Source: CALAED01 sp937891035
GTDB lineage: Bacteria; Actinomycetota; Actinomycetes; Streptosporangiales; Streptosporangiaceae
NCBI GenBank assembly: GCA_035642125.1
Contig: DASQSZ010000405.1
Coordinates: 1-22,862 of the forward strand
Reading direction: 5' to 3'
DNA: 22,862 bases
The position numbers and the translations under genes are program-made. The notes below the pieces were generated by a model. The model saw only the letters and a list, made by a program, of their open reading frames with translations. It had not been told where the DNA came from and made no database searches. The first letter of the stretch is position 1; each line of letters begins with the position of its first letter. Below are positions 1 through 7,229 of this stretch, piece after piece.

Positions 1-34
1 AGTCGCCTGTCGCGATCAGCGCGGCCAACCCCAT
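1..34 (-). CDS. 5' end of a leftward gene, possibly septum-site-determining Ssd-like (partial)
   Basis: An ATG on the minus strand at 34 is preceded, five bases upstream, by a strong GGGAGGG ribosome-binding sequence. It opens a frame that runs off the left edge and reads MGLAALIATGD. Only eleven residues are visible, so the product cannot be identified by sequence alone. The pattern of hydrophobic residues followed by TGD resembles the opening beta strand of Ssd proteins (typically a PLIVT-D start), and from memory ssd lies a few genes from acs in mycobacteria and streptomycetes. The Ssd idea is therefore inference from weak similarity plus synteny. The start codon with its ribosome-binding site is what is actually seen. 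Confidence 0.35.
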   Translation of the reverse strand, partial: MGLAALIATGD

Positions 35-113
35 CGATGCCCTCCCCCTCGCCGTGTTGGAGGGCCACTACCTTGCGGCAATGCCGGGGCTCCGCGGAAG
101 GCTTTCCACAGCC

Positions 114-122
114 TGTGGATAA
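114..122 (-). promoter_or_regulatory. DnaA-box match TTATCCACA
   Basis: The plus strand reads TGTGGATAA, an exact reverse complement of the classical DnaA box. It is preceded at 102-110 by an imperfect inverted partner (CTTTCCACA), so the two face each other. It lies about 80 bases upstream of the leftward start codon at 34. Exact nine-base matches occur by chance, so a function in transcription or replication control is only possible. Confidence 0.35.
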
Positions 123-157
123 CCTCGCCGGACTTCACCGCCGCGCGCACGTTATCG

Positions 158-170
158 CATTCTGAGAATG
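158..170. promoter_or_regulatory. 13-bp perfect palindrome, operator-like
   Basis: CATTCT-G-AGAATG is a perfect inverted repeat around a single central base, in a non-coding region and AT-richer than its surroundings. Such short symmetric sites are typical of dimeric repressor operators. No matching regulator is encoded nearby, so the binding protein is unknown. Confidence 0.3.
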
Positions 171-223
171 GGCCTTTAGGACCCTGACCGGCGAAAACGG
201 CCGGAACGGGTGGTAGAGACGGG

Positions 224-292
224 GCGACCCCCGCCGGGGGGGAGAGCGGGGGTCGCCGAACGGTCCGGCTCCGGGGGGGGTAGAGCCGGCCC
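224..292. other. Two consecutive GC-rich hairpins with G-run loops
   Basis: The first hairpin is a perfect 11-bp stem: GCGACCCCCGC at 224-234 pairs with GCGGGGGTCGC at 246-256, around an 11-base loop beginning CGGGGGGG. The second pairs 262-271 (GGTCCGGCTC) with 283-292 (GAGCCGGCCC) with one mismatch; its loop also carries a run of eight G. Both loops are G-rich on the plus strand, hence C-rich in a leftward transcript. The pair could be an attenuator or part of a long leader for the gene at the left edge, or a terminator for something transcribed rightward; GTTT follows but no true U-tract. Confidence 0.45.
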
Positions 293-1024
293 GTTTCCCA
301 AGAAAGTCTCGGGGTGCCTGGCCTTGCCAACACATCGCCAGACCAGAGTAAGAGATGAGCAAACCTAGAGAGTCCAGTGTAAGCAGATACAACATATGCT
401 GCCCGACCGTCGTGACTTTCGTCGAGCATCAATGTGTGGTCAGGGCGAACAATTTTTCTGACTGGGTCGAACGGATCATCACCAACCGGAACACTCCACC
501 ATTTGATCACCCCTTCGGGCCGCCCTGGGACATCCGGAGCCCTTGGCGCACAAGGGGCGAGCACGGCGCGGGTAGGGTACAGCACCTTTCACTGTTCGGG
601 TCGCCCATACGAACGCAGATGAAATAACGCTGCGTGATCACGGCCGAAGTGCCGCAACTAGGAGCGAATGCCACGCGTCAGGACTTTGCTGCTCCAACGC
701 AAACCCCAGGCAGCTCGGCTGATTTGCCGTTGATCGATCTCGCCGTCCGATCCGATTTCCGATTCGGGGGCTTGTCAACTGGGCGAACAAGGCGTAGACA
801 GGTGTCACGGACCAAGTGTCCGAGCACGGCAGCCGGGTACCCACGCGCGACCAGCCGCGGGAGGCGCGTCGTGACGGGCTTGACCCGCTCCGACGGATAG
901 AGGTGCACGCTTGGTAACCCGGTGTGACGTGGCGGCGGCGGCGTCCCGGACAGGGGCGCCGTTCGCTTGTGTACGCCCGCGGTGCGGGCCGCCGGACCGG
1001 TGCGCGACCGGCCTCTAACCGCCG

Positions 1025-2008
1025 CTACCCCCTATGCAGCGCTTCGCAGACGGCCAGTGAATCGCGGGCCGCGACGCTAACCGCGTCGGCACAATGCCCT
1101 ACCCAGCCTGCCACTCCCGCGGGCGTTCCGGTGGCGTAGCCGCGCAGTGCCTCGGGATAGGCGGCGCCGAGTTCGGCATGCCCCACCTCGGGGGCGACGA
1201 GCGACTTGGGGTCCAGGCCGCGCGCGATGAACGTGACACGCTGTGCCGCGCGGGCCACGATGCCGTCGCACCGCGAGAACGGCCGGAGTGCCAGTAGCTC
1301 ACCATGAACGATCCCCCCGACGACGATCGCCGGGGCCACCGTGTCCCTCATGAGCAGGTCGAACAGCGCGTCCAGCCGGGCCGCGACCTCGTCGGGCGCG
1401 GGGGGCGGGCCCAGGCCGAGTACGTCATCGACCGCCGTGTGCGCCTCGCCGACCGCCGCCTGCGCACCTGCGGACGGGTGCGCGTCGCTGACCGCGGCGT
1501 CGGTACGAGTGTCCGTCCGCACGGCCGTATCAGTGGTCGCGGCCGTGGTTGCGTCCTGGTCGGCGGTTCGCGGCCGGCCGAGCCACCTCGCTTCGACGAC
1601 ATCCGCGGCGGCCAGCGCGTGCAGCCGGGCCAGCACCTGCCCGGGCGCCCGGCGCCAGGTGTCCGCGAGCACTCCCAGCTCAGCGGAGACCCGGAGCGCG
1701 CCCTGAACGACCGGGTCGGTGACGGCGCCGGCCCGCACGTCCCGCAGCGCGAAGGGACGGCCTTCGAGCGCCGCCGACGCACGCGCGCCCCGCAACGCCG
1801 ACTCGGCCGCGACCTCGGCGCCGCGCCGCCGGAGTATCCGCTGGCCCAGCAGCCTGTCGACGGCGTCCCGGGCGGACAGCACTGCGTCCGACACGCCCGG
1901 CAATTCGGCGATCCGGGCAAAGGGGTCGGCCACCGCGGCCACGGTCGCGCCGGTTACAGAAGGAGCGGAGCGAACAGATGGAACGGAGGGAACGGACGCG
2001 TCGGTCAC
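1025..2008 (-). CDS. Degenerate Fic/DOC-fold protein
   Basis: The reading frame encodes about 327 residues from a GTG at 2008. Two landmarks of Fic proteins are visible: ASAALEG near residues 77-83, which matches the S-x-IEG motif that opens many Fic domains, and LRPFSRCDGIVAR near 241-253, which sits where HPFxxGNGRxxR belongs. In the latter the catalytic histidine is replaced by arginine and GNGR by CDGI, so AMP-transfer chemistry is unlikely. Between them lies an Ala/Thr/Asp-rich low-complexity stretch (about 147-193). The gene is divergent from acs. The fold assignment rests on these motifs and overall pattern; actinobacterial homologues are commonly labelled Fic family or oxidoreductase. 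An in-frame ATG at 2089 adds 27 residues that look non-coding, so the GTG, with a TAGGCT box seven bases upstream, is preferred. Confidence 0.7.
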   Translation of the reverse strand: MTDASVPSVPSVRSAPSVTGATVAAVADPFARIAELPGVSDAVLSARDAVDRLLGQRILRRRGAEVAAESALRGARASAALEGRPFALRDVRAGAVTDPVVQGALRVSAELGVLADTWRRAPGQVLARLHALAAADVVEARWLGRPRTADQDATTAATTDTAVRTDTRTDAAVSDAHPSAGAQAAVGEAHTAVDDVLGLGPPPAPDEVAARLDALFDLLMRDTVAPAIVVGGIVHGELLALRPFSRCDGIVARAAQRVTFIARGLDPKSLVAPEVGHAELGAAYPEALRGYATGTPAGVAGWVGHCADAVSVAARDSLAVCEALHRG

Positions 2009-2425
2009 ACAGTCAAGCCTATGCGTGGCGGCCGCCGTCTCCCGCCGACATAGCAGGCGGCGCCCCGCGGCCACTCCGAGACAGTCCATTTCCCCGACGA
2101 TTCAGCGCGATGACCCATGCTCCGGTGACTGCTGTCCGATATCGATTCCCGTGACGCACGTCTCGTCTTGCCCTGGCTGGCCACAAAGCTGCCTTTCCCT
2201 GCAAATTGCCAGAAATGAAGGGACTTGAATCGTTTCATCACCGCACTTTGCGCCATTGACCGGAGCCCATGCCGCCCCCTCCTCATCTCATGCCGCGCCG
2301 CGGGTACGCTCCCACCGAGCGTGGCCCGAGTCACGTCACCACTTGAGATGCGGGGGATCCCACTGGTGAAGTGGGAACTATCGGGGTCCATCGGGCGCTC
2401 ACCGCTTCCGCACGAAGGAGTACGT
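2009..2425. other. Divergent promoter region between Fic-like gene and acs
   Basis: This 417-base gap separates divergent start codons. On the minus side TAGGCT (2016-2021) stands seven bases before the GTG of the Fic-like gene. On the plus side the acs ribosome-binding site AAGGAG (2415-2420) precedes GTG 2426 by five bases. An open frame continues upstream of acs to 2225, but it uses poor codons and is not part of the enzyme. I see no clear Crp-type operator or terminator in it. Confidence 0.5.
2016..2021 (-). promoter_or_regulatory. -10-like box TAGGCT for a leaderless start of the Fic-like gene
   Basis: On the minus strand TAGGCT fits TAnnnT and ends seven bases before the GTG at 2008, so transcription would begin at or within a base or so of the start codon. 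No convincing -35 element is seen. Confidence 0.3.
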
Positions 2426-4387
2426 GTGACTCAAGAGACACTTTCCAACCTGCTTAAGGAAAACCGGCGGTTCGCCCCACCTGAGGAACTCGCCGCGCGG
2501 GCCAACGTGACACGAGAGGCGTACGACGAAGCCGCGGCCGATCGCCTGGCGTTCTGGGAGCGGCAGGCGGACCGGCTCGCCTGGTCCAAGCGCTGGGACA
2601 CCGTGCTTGATTGGTCCAACCCTCCGTTCGCCAAGTGGTTCGTCGGCGGCGAGCTGAACGTGGCGTACAACTGCGTGGACCGGCACGTGGAGGCCGGCCG
2701 CGGGTCGAAGGTCGCCTTCTACTGGGAAGGCGAGCCGGGCGACACCCGTACGATCACCTACGCCGACCTGCAGACCGAGGTCAACAAGGCGGCCAACGCA
2801 CTGCTCGAGCTCGGCATACGCAAGGGCGACCGAGTCGCGATCTACTTGCCGATGATCCCAGAGCTGCCGATCTCGATGCTCGCCTGCGCGCGCATCGGCG
2901 CCACTCACTCGGTCGTGTTCGGCGGGTTCAGCGCCGACGCGCTGTCCACCCGCATCAACGACGCCGAGGCCAAGCTGGTGATCACCGCCGACGGCGGCTA
3001 CCGTCGCGGCAAGCCGTCCGGGCTCAAGCAGATCGTGGACGATGCCGTCATCAGCACGCCGACCATCGAGCACGTCCTCGTCGTCCGCCGCACCGAGCAG
3101 GACGTCGCCTGGAACGACGACAAAGATCTGTGGTGGCACGACCTGGTGGACCGGCAGTCGGCCGAGCACGAGGCGCCCGCGCTCGACGCCGAGCACCCGC
3201 TGTACATCCTGTACACCTCCGGCACCACCGGAAAACCGAAGGGCATCCTGCACACGACCGGCGGCTATCTCAGTCAGGTCGCCTACACCCACCACGCCGT
3301 CTTCGACCTCAAGCCGGAGGACGACGTCTACTGGTGCTCGGCCGACATCGGCTGGGTGACGGGCCACTCGTACATCGTGTACGGCCCGCTGGCCAACGGG
3401 GCGACGGGCGTGATGTATGAGGGCACCCCGGACACGCCGCACAAGGGGCGCTGGTGGGAGGTGATCCAGAAGTACAAGGTCACGATCTTCTACACCGCCC
3501 CAACGGCCATCCGTACGTTCATGAAGTGGGGAGATGACATCCCGGCCGAGTTCGACCTGTCGTCGCTGCGCGTGCTGGGTACGGTCGGGGAGCCGATCAA
3601 CCCGGAGGCGTACGTCTGGTACCGCCAGAACATCGGCGGCGGCCGGTGCCCCGTGGTGGACACCTGGTGGCAGACCGAGACCGGAGCGATCATGATCAGC
3701 CCGCTCCCCGGCGTGACGCACGGCAAGCCCGGTGCGGCGATGCGTCCCCTGCCCGGCATCTCCGCGGAAGTCGTCGATGATCAAGCCCGGCCGGTGCCGA
3801 ACGGCGGGGGCGGCTTCCTCGTGCTGACCGAGCCATGGCCATCGATGCTGCGCACGATCTGGGGCGACGACGAACGGTACGTCAAAACGTACTGGTCACG
3901 GTTCGACGGTCTTTACTTCGCCGGCGACGGCGCGAAGAAAGACGACGACGGCGACCTGTGGCTGCTCGGCCGCGTCGACGACGTGATGCTCGTCTCCGGG
4001 CACAACATCTCGACGACCGAAGTGGAATCGGCCCTGGTCGCCCACCCGAAGGTCGCCGAGGCGGCGGTCGTCGGGGCCACCGACCCGATCACCGGGCAGG
4101 CGATCGTGGCGTTTGTGATCCCGCGCGGCAGTGCCGGCGACGTCGAGGGCGAGGACTTCGCCAAGGAACTGCGCGACCACGTCTCCAAGGCCCTCGGCCC
4201 GATCGCCAAGCCGCGGCAGATCATGGTGGTGCCGGAGCTGCCCAAGACCCGGTCCGGCAAGATCATGCGGCGATTGCTGCGGGATGTCGCGGAGAACCGT
4301 TCGATGGGCGACGTCACGACGCTGACCGACAGCTCCGTGATGGACCTCATCAAGGAGAAGCTGCCGCAGGCCAAGCCAGAGGAGTAA
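2426..4387 (+). CDS. acs: Acetyl-CoA synthetase (AMP-forming acetate--CoA ligase)
   Basis: The 653-residue protein has the usual length of Acs, which activates acetate with ATP and CoA to acetyl-CoA in the cytoplasm. Visible core motifs are the phosphate-binding loop TSGTTGKPKG (264-273), the adenylate-binding TWWQTETG (413-420), the hinge region GRVDDVMLVSGHNIST and the C-terminal PKTRSGKIMRR. The last contains the catalytic lysine K612, which in this family is switched off by acetylation. GTG 2426 is chosen because AAGGAG lies five bases upstream and the sequence from there starts like other Acs proteins (VTQETLSNLL). The gene stands alone, followed by hairpins that probably end its transcript. 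SGHNIST replaces the SGHRLGT of enterobacterial Acs, which I believe is common in actinomycetes. The identification is secure. Confidence 0.97.
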   Translation: MTQETLSNLLKENRRFAPPEELAARANVTREAYDEAAADRLAFWERQADRLAWSKRWDTVLDWSNPPFAKWFVGGELNVAYNCVDRHVEAGRGSKVAFYWEGEPGDTRTITYADLQTEVNKAANALLELGIRKGDRVAIYLPMIPELPISMLACARIGATHSVVFGGFSADALSTRINDAEAKLVITADGGYRRGKPSGLKQIVDDAVISTPTIEHVLVVRRTEQDVAWNDDKDLWWHDLVDRQSAEHEAPALDAEHPLYILYTSGTTGKPKGILHTTGGYLSQVAYTHHAVFDLKPEDDVYWCSADIGWVTGHSYIVYGPLANGATGVMYEGTPDTPHKGRWWEVIQKYKVTIFYTAPTAIRTFMKWGDDIPAEFDLSSLRVLGTVGEPINPEAYVWYRQNIGGGRCPVVDTWWQTETGAIMISPLPGVTHGKPGAAMRPLPGISAEVVDDQARPVPNGGGGFLVLTEPWPSMLRTIWGDDERYVKTYWSRFDGLYFAGDGAKKDDDGDLWLLGRVDDVMLVSGHNISTTEVESALVAHPKVAEAAVVGATDPITGQAIVAFVIPRGSAGDVEGEDFAKELRDHVSKALGPIAKPRQIMVVPELPKTRSGKIMRRLLRDVAENRSMGDVTTLTDSSVMDLIKEKLPQAKPEE

Positions 4388-4847
4388 CAGCGCCGGCACC
4401 GGCACCGGCACCGGCGCCCGTATGCCGGCGCCGCGGTCGGCGCTACGGCCAGGGCAGGGGCGGCGCCAAGGACGGCGCACGGGTCAGGGCCCGCGTCCAC
4501 ATACCGTACGCGGGCCCTCTCCTGTGCGCGGCCGCTGGTGCAGCCTGGAGCCCGGAGAAAGAAAGCACACGAAGCACTGAAGACCCGGCGTGATCACACC
4601 GAGATGGCGGGACGGCGGGACGGCGGGGGCAGGCGGAGTCTGTGGCGGTCGTCGCGGTTTCGCTTCTCATCGGCGCTCATCGGCGATTTGACCTACACCG
4701 GGGCGGAGTGATTCGAGAGAGTGACCACGACGGTGCTGAACGCGCCGCGGCGCCCTGTGGCCTGCCCAGTCCGTACGACGGCGTGCCCGCGATGACGTCC
4801 ACCGGTTAGAGTGCCCGACGTCCGGGCGCCGGAGAGGAGAACGCGAT
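4388..4847. other. Intergenic region with acs terminators and short tandem repeats
   Basis: The 460-base gap after acs starts with three CCGGCA hexamers and one CCGGCG (4393-4416). GCGCCGGCA (4390-4398) can pair with TGCCGGCGC (4423-4431). A stronger hairpin follows at 4486-4518. Around 4600-4625 a GGGACGGC motif is tandemly repeated. The end holds the ribosome-binding site of the holin-like gene (GAGGAG about eight bases before ATG 4848). No gene is supported here. Confidence 0.55.
4486..4518 (+). terminator. Hairpin terminator after acs
   Basis: AGGGCCCGCGT (4486-4496) and ACGCGGGCCCT (4508-4518) form a perfect 11-bp stem with an 11-base loop, about 100 bases beyond the acs stop. No U-tract follows, which is usual for actinomycete terminators. 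Confidence 0.6.
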
Positions 4848-5273
4848 ATGAGCGAGGTACCCCCCGACGTTCAGCTCGAAGACAAGTCTCTCGGCGAGTT
4901 GGTCGCGCTGACGTCCGCCAACCTCTCCCGCCTGGTCAAGTCGGAGCTCGAACTCGCCAAGCTCGAGCTGAAAGGCGACGCCAAGCGCGCCGCGCTTGGC
5001 AGCATGATGTTCGGCGTGGCCGGCGTCATCGCCTGCGTTGTCGTCATCTTGTTGTCCATCGCGGCGGCGTACGGTCTGGTCGCCGCGGGCCTCTACCACT
5101 GGGCGGCCTTCCTCGTCGTGGCCGGCGCCTACGTGCTGCTCGCCACCGTCCTCGTCGGGATCGGTTACCTGCGAATGCGCAAGATGAGCGGGCTGCGCGC
5201 CACCCGCAGGACCGTCACCGACGACCTCGCGATGCTGCGCCGCTCCGGCGAACCGCCCGCGATCACCGAGTAG
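4848..5273 (+). CDS. Phage-holin-family small membrane protein (Actino_HolE / DUF1469 type)
   Basis: This 141-residue protein has a charged amphipathic N-terminal third (SLGELVALTSANLSRLVKSE) followed by two long hydrophobic segments at about residues 50-75 and 80-105, then a basic cytoplasmic tail. The layout matches the holin-superfamily membrane proteins common in actinobacteria, whose cellular role is not established; the name does not imply a prophage. It occupies the position of Rv3669 in mycobacteria. The gene ends 14 bases before the alpha/beta hydrolase start, so the two are probably co-transcribed. GAGGAG lies about eight bases upstream of the ATG. Confidence 0.85.
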   Translation: MSEVPPDVQLEDKSLGELVALTSANLSRLVKSELELAKLELKGDAKRAALGSMMFGVAGVIACVVVILLSIAAAYGLVAAGLYHWAAFLVVAGAYVLLATVLVGIGYLRMRKMSGLRATRRTVTDDLAMLRRSGEPPAITE

Positions 5274-5287
5274 CGAGTAGCGGCCCC

Positions 5288-6208
5288 ATGGTCGATCTTC
5301 ACTCCGGCGTGTACACCGAGGGTCCGTGGACTCATCGGGCGGTGAGCGCCGGCGGCACCCGCTTCCATATCGTCGAGGCGGGTGAGGGTCCGCTCGTTTT
5401 GCTGCTGCACGGATTCCCCGAGTTCTGGCGGTCGTGGCACAACCAGTTGGTCTCGCTGCCGCCGGCCGGTTACCGTGCCGTGGCCATCGATCTGCGTGGC
5501 TACGGCGGCAGCGACAAGCCGCCGCGCGGATATGACCTGGTCGCCTTGGCCGGTGACGCGGCCGGCCTGGTCCGTGCGCTCGGCGAGGCGAACGCGATCG
5601 TCGCCGGGCACGACTGGGGCGGCCTGCTGGCCTGGACCATGGCCGTGTACCACCCCAAGGTCGTACAACGGCTCGTCGCCGTCTCCGCGCCGCATCCTCT
5701 GCGACTGCGCCAGGCCGTGCGAAGCGATCTGCGCAGACAGGGGTGGGCGGCCCGCCGAGTGTTCCAGTTTCAGCTGCCGACAGTGCCGGAGCGGTCGCTG
5801 GTCCGCGACGACGCCGCTGCCGTTGGGCGCATGCTGCACGAATGGTCGGCGCCCGGGTGGCCGGACCGGCAGACCGAGCGGCTGGCCAGGGATGCGATCC
5901 AGATACCCGGCGTCGCGCACTGTGCGATGGAGTACCACCGGTGGCTGATCCGGTCGTTGCCCCGCCCCGACGGGGTCAGGTACGCGCATCGCATGGCCGC
6001 GCCGATCCAGGTGCCCACGCTTCAACTCCACGGGGCGCTCGATCCGTACATACTGCCGGCCAGCGCCCAGGGGTCGGGCCGGTACGTGGCGGCGCCGTAC
6101 CGATGGAAGCTCATCGACGGGGTCGGCCACTTTCCGCATCAAGAACGCCCCCGTACGTTCGACGCCCAGATGCTGGGCTGGCTCGCCGACCCCGAGCCGG
6201 AACGGTGA
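5288..6208 (+). CDS. Alpha/beta hydrolase, epoxide-hydrolase-like (EphE type)
   Basis: The 306-residue protein is a soluble alpha/beta-hydrolase of the epoxide hydrolase / haloalkane dehalogenase branch. HGFPE (41-45) forms the oxyanion-hole motif and GHDWG (107-111) carries the nucleophile Asp109. ALDP (Asp252) and GVGHFPHQE (His281) complete the triad. The aspartate nucleophile, rather than serine, supports epoxide hydrolase chemistry, but the substrate cannot be read from sequence. The frame is open far upstream, but ATG 5288 directly after the holin-like gene gives a normal-length protein with a typical N-terminus. The neighbourhood matches Rv3670 ephE. Confidence 0.9.
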   Translation: MVDLHSGVYTEGPWTHRAVSAGGTRFHIVEAGEGPLVLLLHGFPEFWRSWHNQLVSLPPAGYRAVAIDLRGYGGSDKPPRGYDLVALAGDAAGLVRALGEANAIVAGHDWGGLLAWTMAVYHPKVVQRLVAVSAPHPLRLRQAVRSDLRRQGWAARRVFQFQLPTVPERSLVRDDAAAVGRMLHEWSAPGWPDRQTERLARDAIQIPGVAHCAMEYHRWLIRSLPRPDGVRYAHRMAAPIQVPTLQLHGALDPYILPASAQGSGRYVAAPYRWKLIDGVGHFPHQERPRTFDAQMLGWLADPEPER

Positions 6209-6212
6209 CCCG

Positions 6213-6428
6213 GTGACCCGGATGATGACCAAGGGCGCGAGGGCACAGGACGGACGAACCCACGGCCGAGTCGTCCGCGACCGAGCCCGAACGAGCCCGA
6301 GCGCGACAACCCCGGCCGCCCGCAAAAAGTCTGGCCGCGACAAGTCTGGCCGCGACGAGCCCAAACCGGGGACACGAGCCCGGCCGAACCGGGGAACGCG
6401 ACCGATGAAGCGCGACCGAGATGAATAA
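6213..6428 (+). CDS. Possible small basic protein between hydrolase and NUDIX genes (hypothetical)
   Basis: A GTG four bases after the hydrolase stop opens a 71-codon frame that ends in TAA overlapping the possible ATG of the NUDIX gene (6421). The product would be disordered and strongly basic, with a repeated KSGRD unit from a 15-bp tandem duplication (6327-6356). Its fit between the two genes suggests translational coupling. Against it, there is no family resemblance and the composition is what random GC-rich DNA can yield. I regard it as more likely a spacer than a gene. Confidence 0.22.
   Translation: MTRMMTKGARAQDGRTHGRVVRDRARTSPSATTPAARKKSGRDKSGRDEPKPGTRARPNRGTRPMKRDRDE
6327..6356. 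repeat. 15-bp perfect tandem direct repeat
   Basis: AAGTCTGGCCGCGAC occurs twice back to back (6327-6341 and 6342-6356) in the spacer between the hydrolase and NUDIX genes. Related GAGCCCG and CGACC fragments recur around it. It is a probable replication-slippage product and keeps the reading frame of the small ORF across it. Confidence 0.8.
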
Positions 6429-7098
6429 ACACGACGCCGAGGCCGTTGGGAGTGCTGTGTCTCCCCCCGCGTGGCTGGACCGATTTGTCGCAAAGGCGCC
6501 GTCGCTGGCGGTTCCGGCGGCGATGCGGCCACCGCGCGCCGCCCGGCCGGCGGCCGTCCTCGTGCTGTTCGGCGAAGGCCCGGACGGGCCCGACCTCCTG
6601 TTGATCCAGCGGGCCGCGACGCTCGACAAGCACGCCGGCCAGCCCGCCTTCCCCGGTGGCGGAATCGATCCGGACGACGACGGGCCGGTGGCTGCCGCGC
6701 TGCGCGAGGCCGCAGAGGAGACGGGCCTCGATCCGGACGGCGTGGACGTGCTCGCCGTACTGCCCGAACTGCACGTCAATCGCAGCGGCTACCGAGTGAC
6801 CCCCGTCGCAGGATGGTGGCGCGAGCCATCGGCGGTGTCGGCGAACGACCCGGCCGAGGTGGCCGCGGTCGCGCGGGTGCCGATCAGCGAACTCACCGAT
6901 CCGGCCAACCGGCTGCGGGTGCGTGGCCCCCTCGGCTATGTGAGTCCGGCCTTCCGGGTGCGCGGCATGCTGGTCTGGGGATTTACCGCCGGACTGCTCG
7001 ATCGATTCCTGGAGATCGGCGGCTGGGCCCGGCGTTGGGATCGGGACCGGGTCGAGGATCTCCCACCTGACGTGCTCGGACTCAGCGCAGGAGGCTGA
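6421..7098 (+). CDS. NUDIX hydrolase, CoA pyrophosphatase-like
   Basis: The protein has up to 225 residues. LLIQRAATLDKHAGQPAFPGG (about 60-80) matches the signature of the CoA pyrophosphatase (NudL/PCD1, UPF0035) subgroup, in which a GQ-AFPGG element precedes the NUDIX box. The box ends in REAAEETGL (95-103) and holds the metal-binding glutamates. The glutamate normally seven residues before this is aspartate here, in line with the DP-D pattern of the subgroup. The likely reaction is hydrolysis of CoA or its derivatives to phosphopantetheine and 3',5'-ADP. The start is uncertain: ATG 6421 has no ribosome-binding site, while GTG 6457 has GGGAG four bases ahead and removes twelve unremarkable residues. 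In mycobacteria the orthologue is also next to marP. Confidence 0.88.
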   Translation: MNKHDAEAVGSAVSPPAWLDRFVAKAPSLAVPAAMRPPRAARPAAVLVLFGEGPDGPDLLLIQRAATLDKHAGQPAFPGGGIDPDDDGPVAAALREAAEETGLDPDGVDVLAVLPELHVNRSGYRVTPVAGWWREPSAVSANDPAEVAAVARVPISELTDPANRLRVRGPLGYVSPAFRVRGMLVWGFTAGLLDRFLEIGGWARRWDRDRVEDLPPDVLGLSAGG

Positions 7099-7217
7099 CG
7101 TCCTCCCTCCCTCACCTGGCGTCGTCCCGTACGCCGCCGGACCCTCATGCCGGGGAGTTACGGCGCCCATGTCGGATCTGGTCCGGGGAGGGGACGTAAA
7201 CCCCGGCTTCAGCCCTA

Positions 7218-7223
7218 TACGGT
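7218..7223 (+). promoter_or_regulatory. -10-like box TACGGT, leaderless start of marP
   Basis: TACGGT fits TAnnnT and ends six bases before GTG 7230, which has no Shine-Dalgarno sequence. This is the geometry expected for a transcript whose first base is the start codon. A -35 element is not obvious. Confidence 0.4.
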
Positions 7224-7229
7224 GTTTCC

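Larger units (their letters stand above)
35..1024. other. Long intergenic region with hairpins and palindromes, no convincing gene
   Basis: About 990 bases separate the leftward gene at the left edge from the stop codon of the Fic-like gene. Open frames here have poor codon composition, no good ribosome-binding site and no family resemblance, so none is called. The stretch 301-500 is visibly less GC-rich than its surroundings. Items that stand out are a perfect DnaA-box match (114-122), a 13-bp palindrome (158-170) and two consecutive GC-rich hairpins (224-292). These could belong to a long leader of the leftward gene. The part from 600 to 1024 shows nothing I can name. Confidence 0.6.

Noticed and set aside
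16..585. 189-codon open frame on the minus strand, plus smaller frames at 355-627 and 634-900
   Set aside because: Pro/Arg/Gly-rich translations with no family resemblance, no suitable ribosome-binding site, and hairpins running through them.
2225..2425. Upstream extension of the acs frame to an ATG-like start at 2225
   Set aside because: The extra 67 residues do not resemble Acs, and AAGGAG five bases before GTG 2426 marks the real start.
2399..3784. 461-codon open frame antisense to acs
   Set aside because: A mirror of GC-rich codon bias on the opposite strand; low-complexity Val/Arg/Gly/Asp translation with no motif.
4848..5273. Holin-like gene as evidence of a prophage
   Set aside because: This family is a normal chromosomal membrane protein in actinobacteria and lies in a conserved core block; no other phage genes are near.
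6421..7098. Aspartate in place of the first glutamate of the NUDIX box as a sign of inactivity
   Set aside because: The CoA pyrophosphatase subgroup commonly deviates at this position, and the metal-binding REAAEE part is intact.
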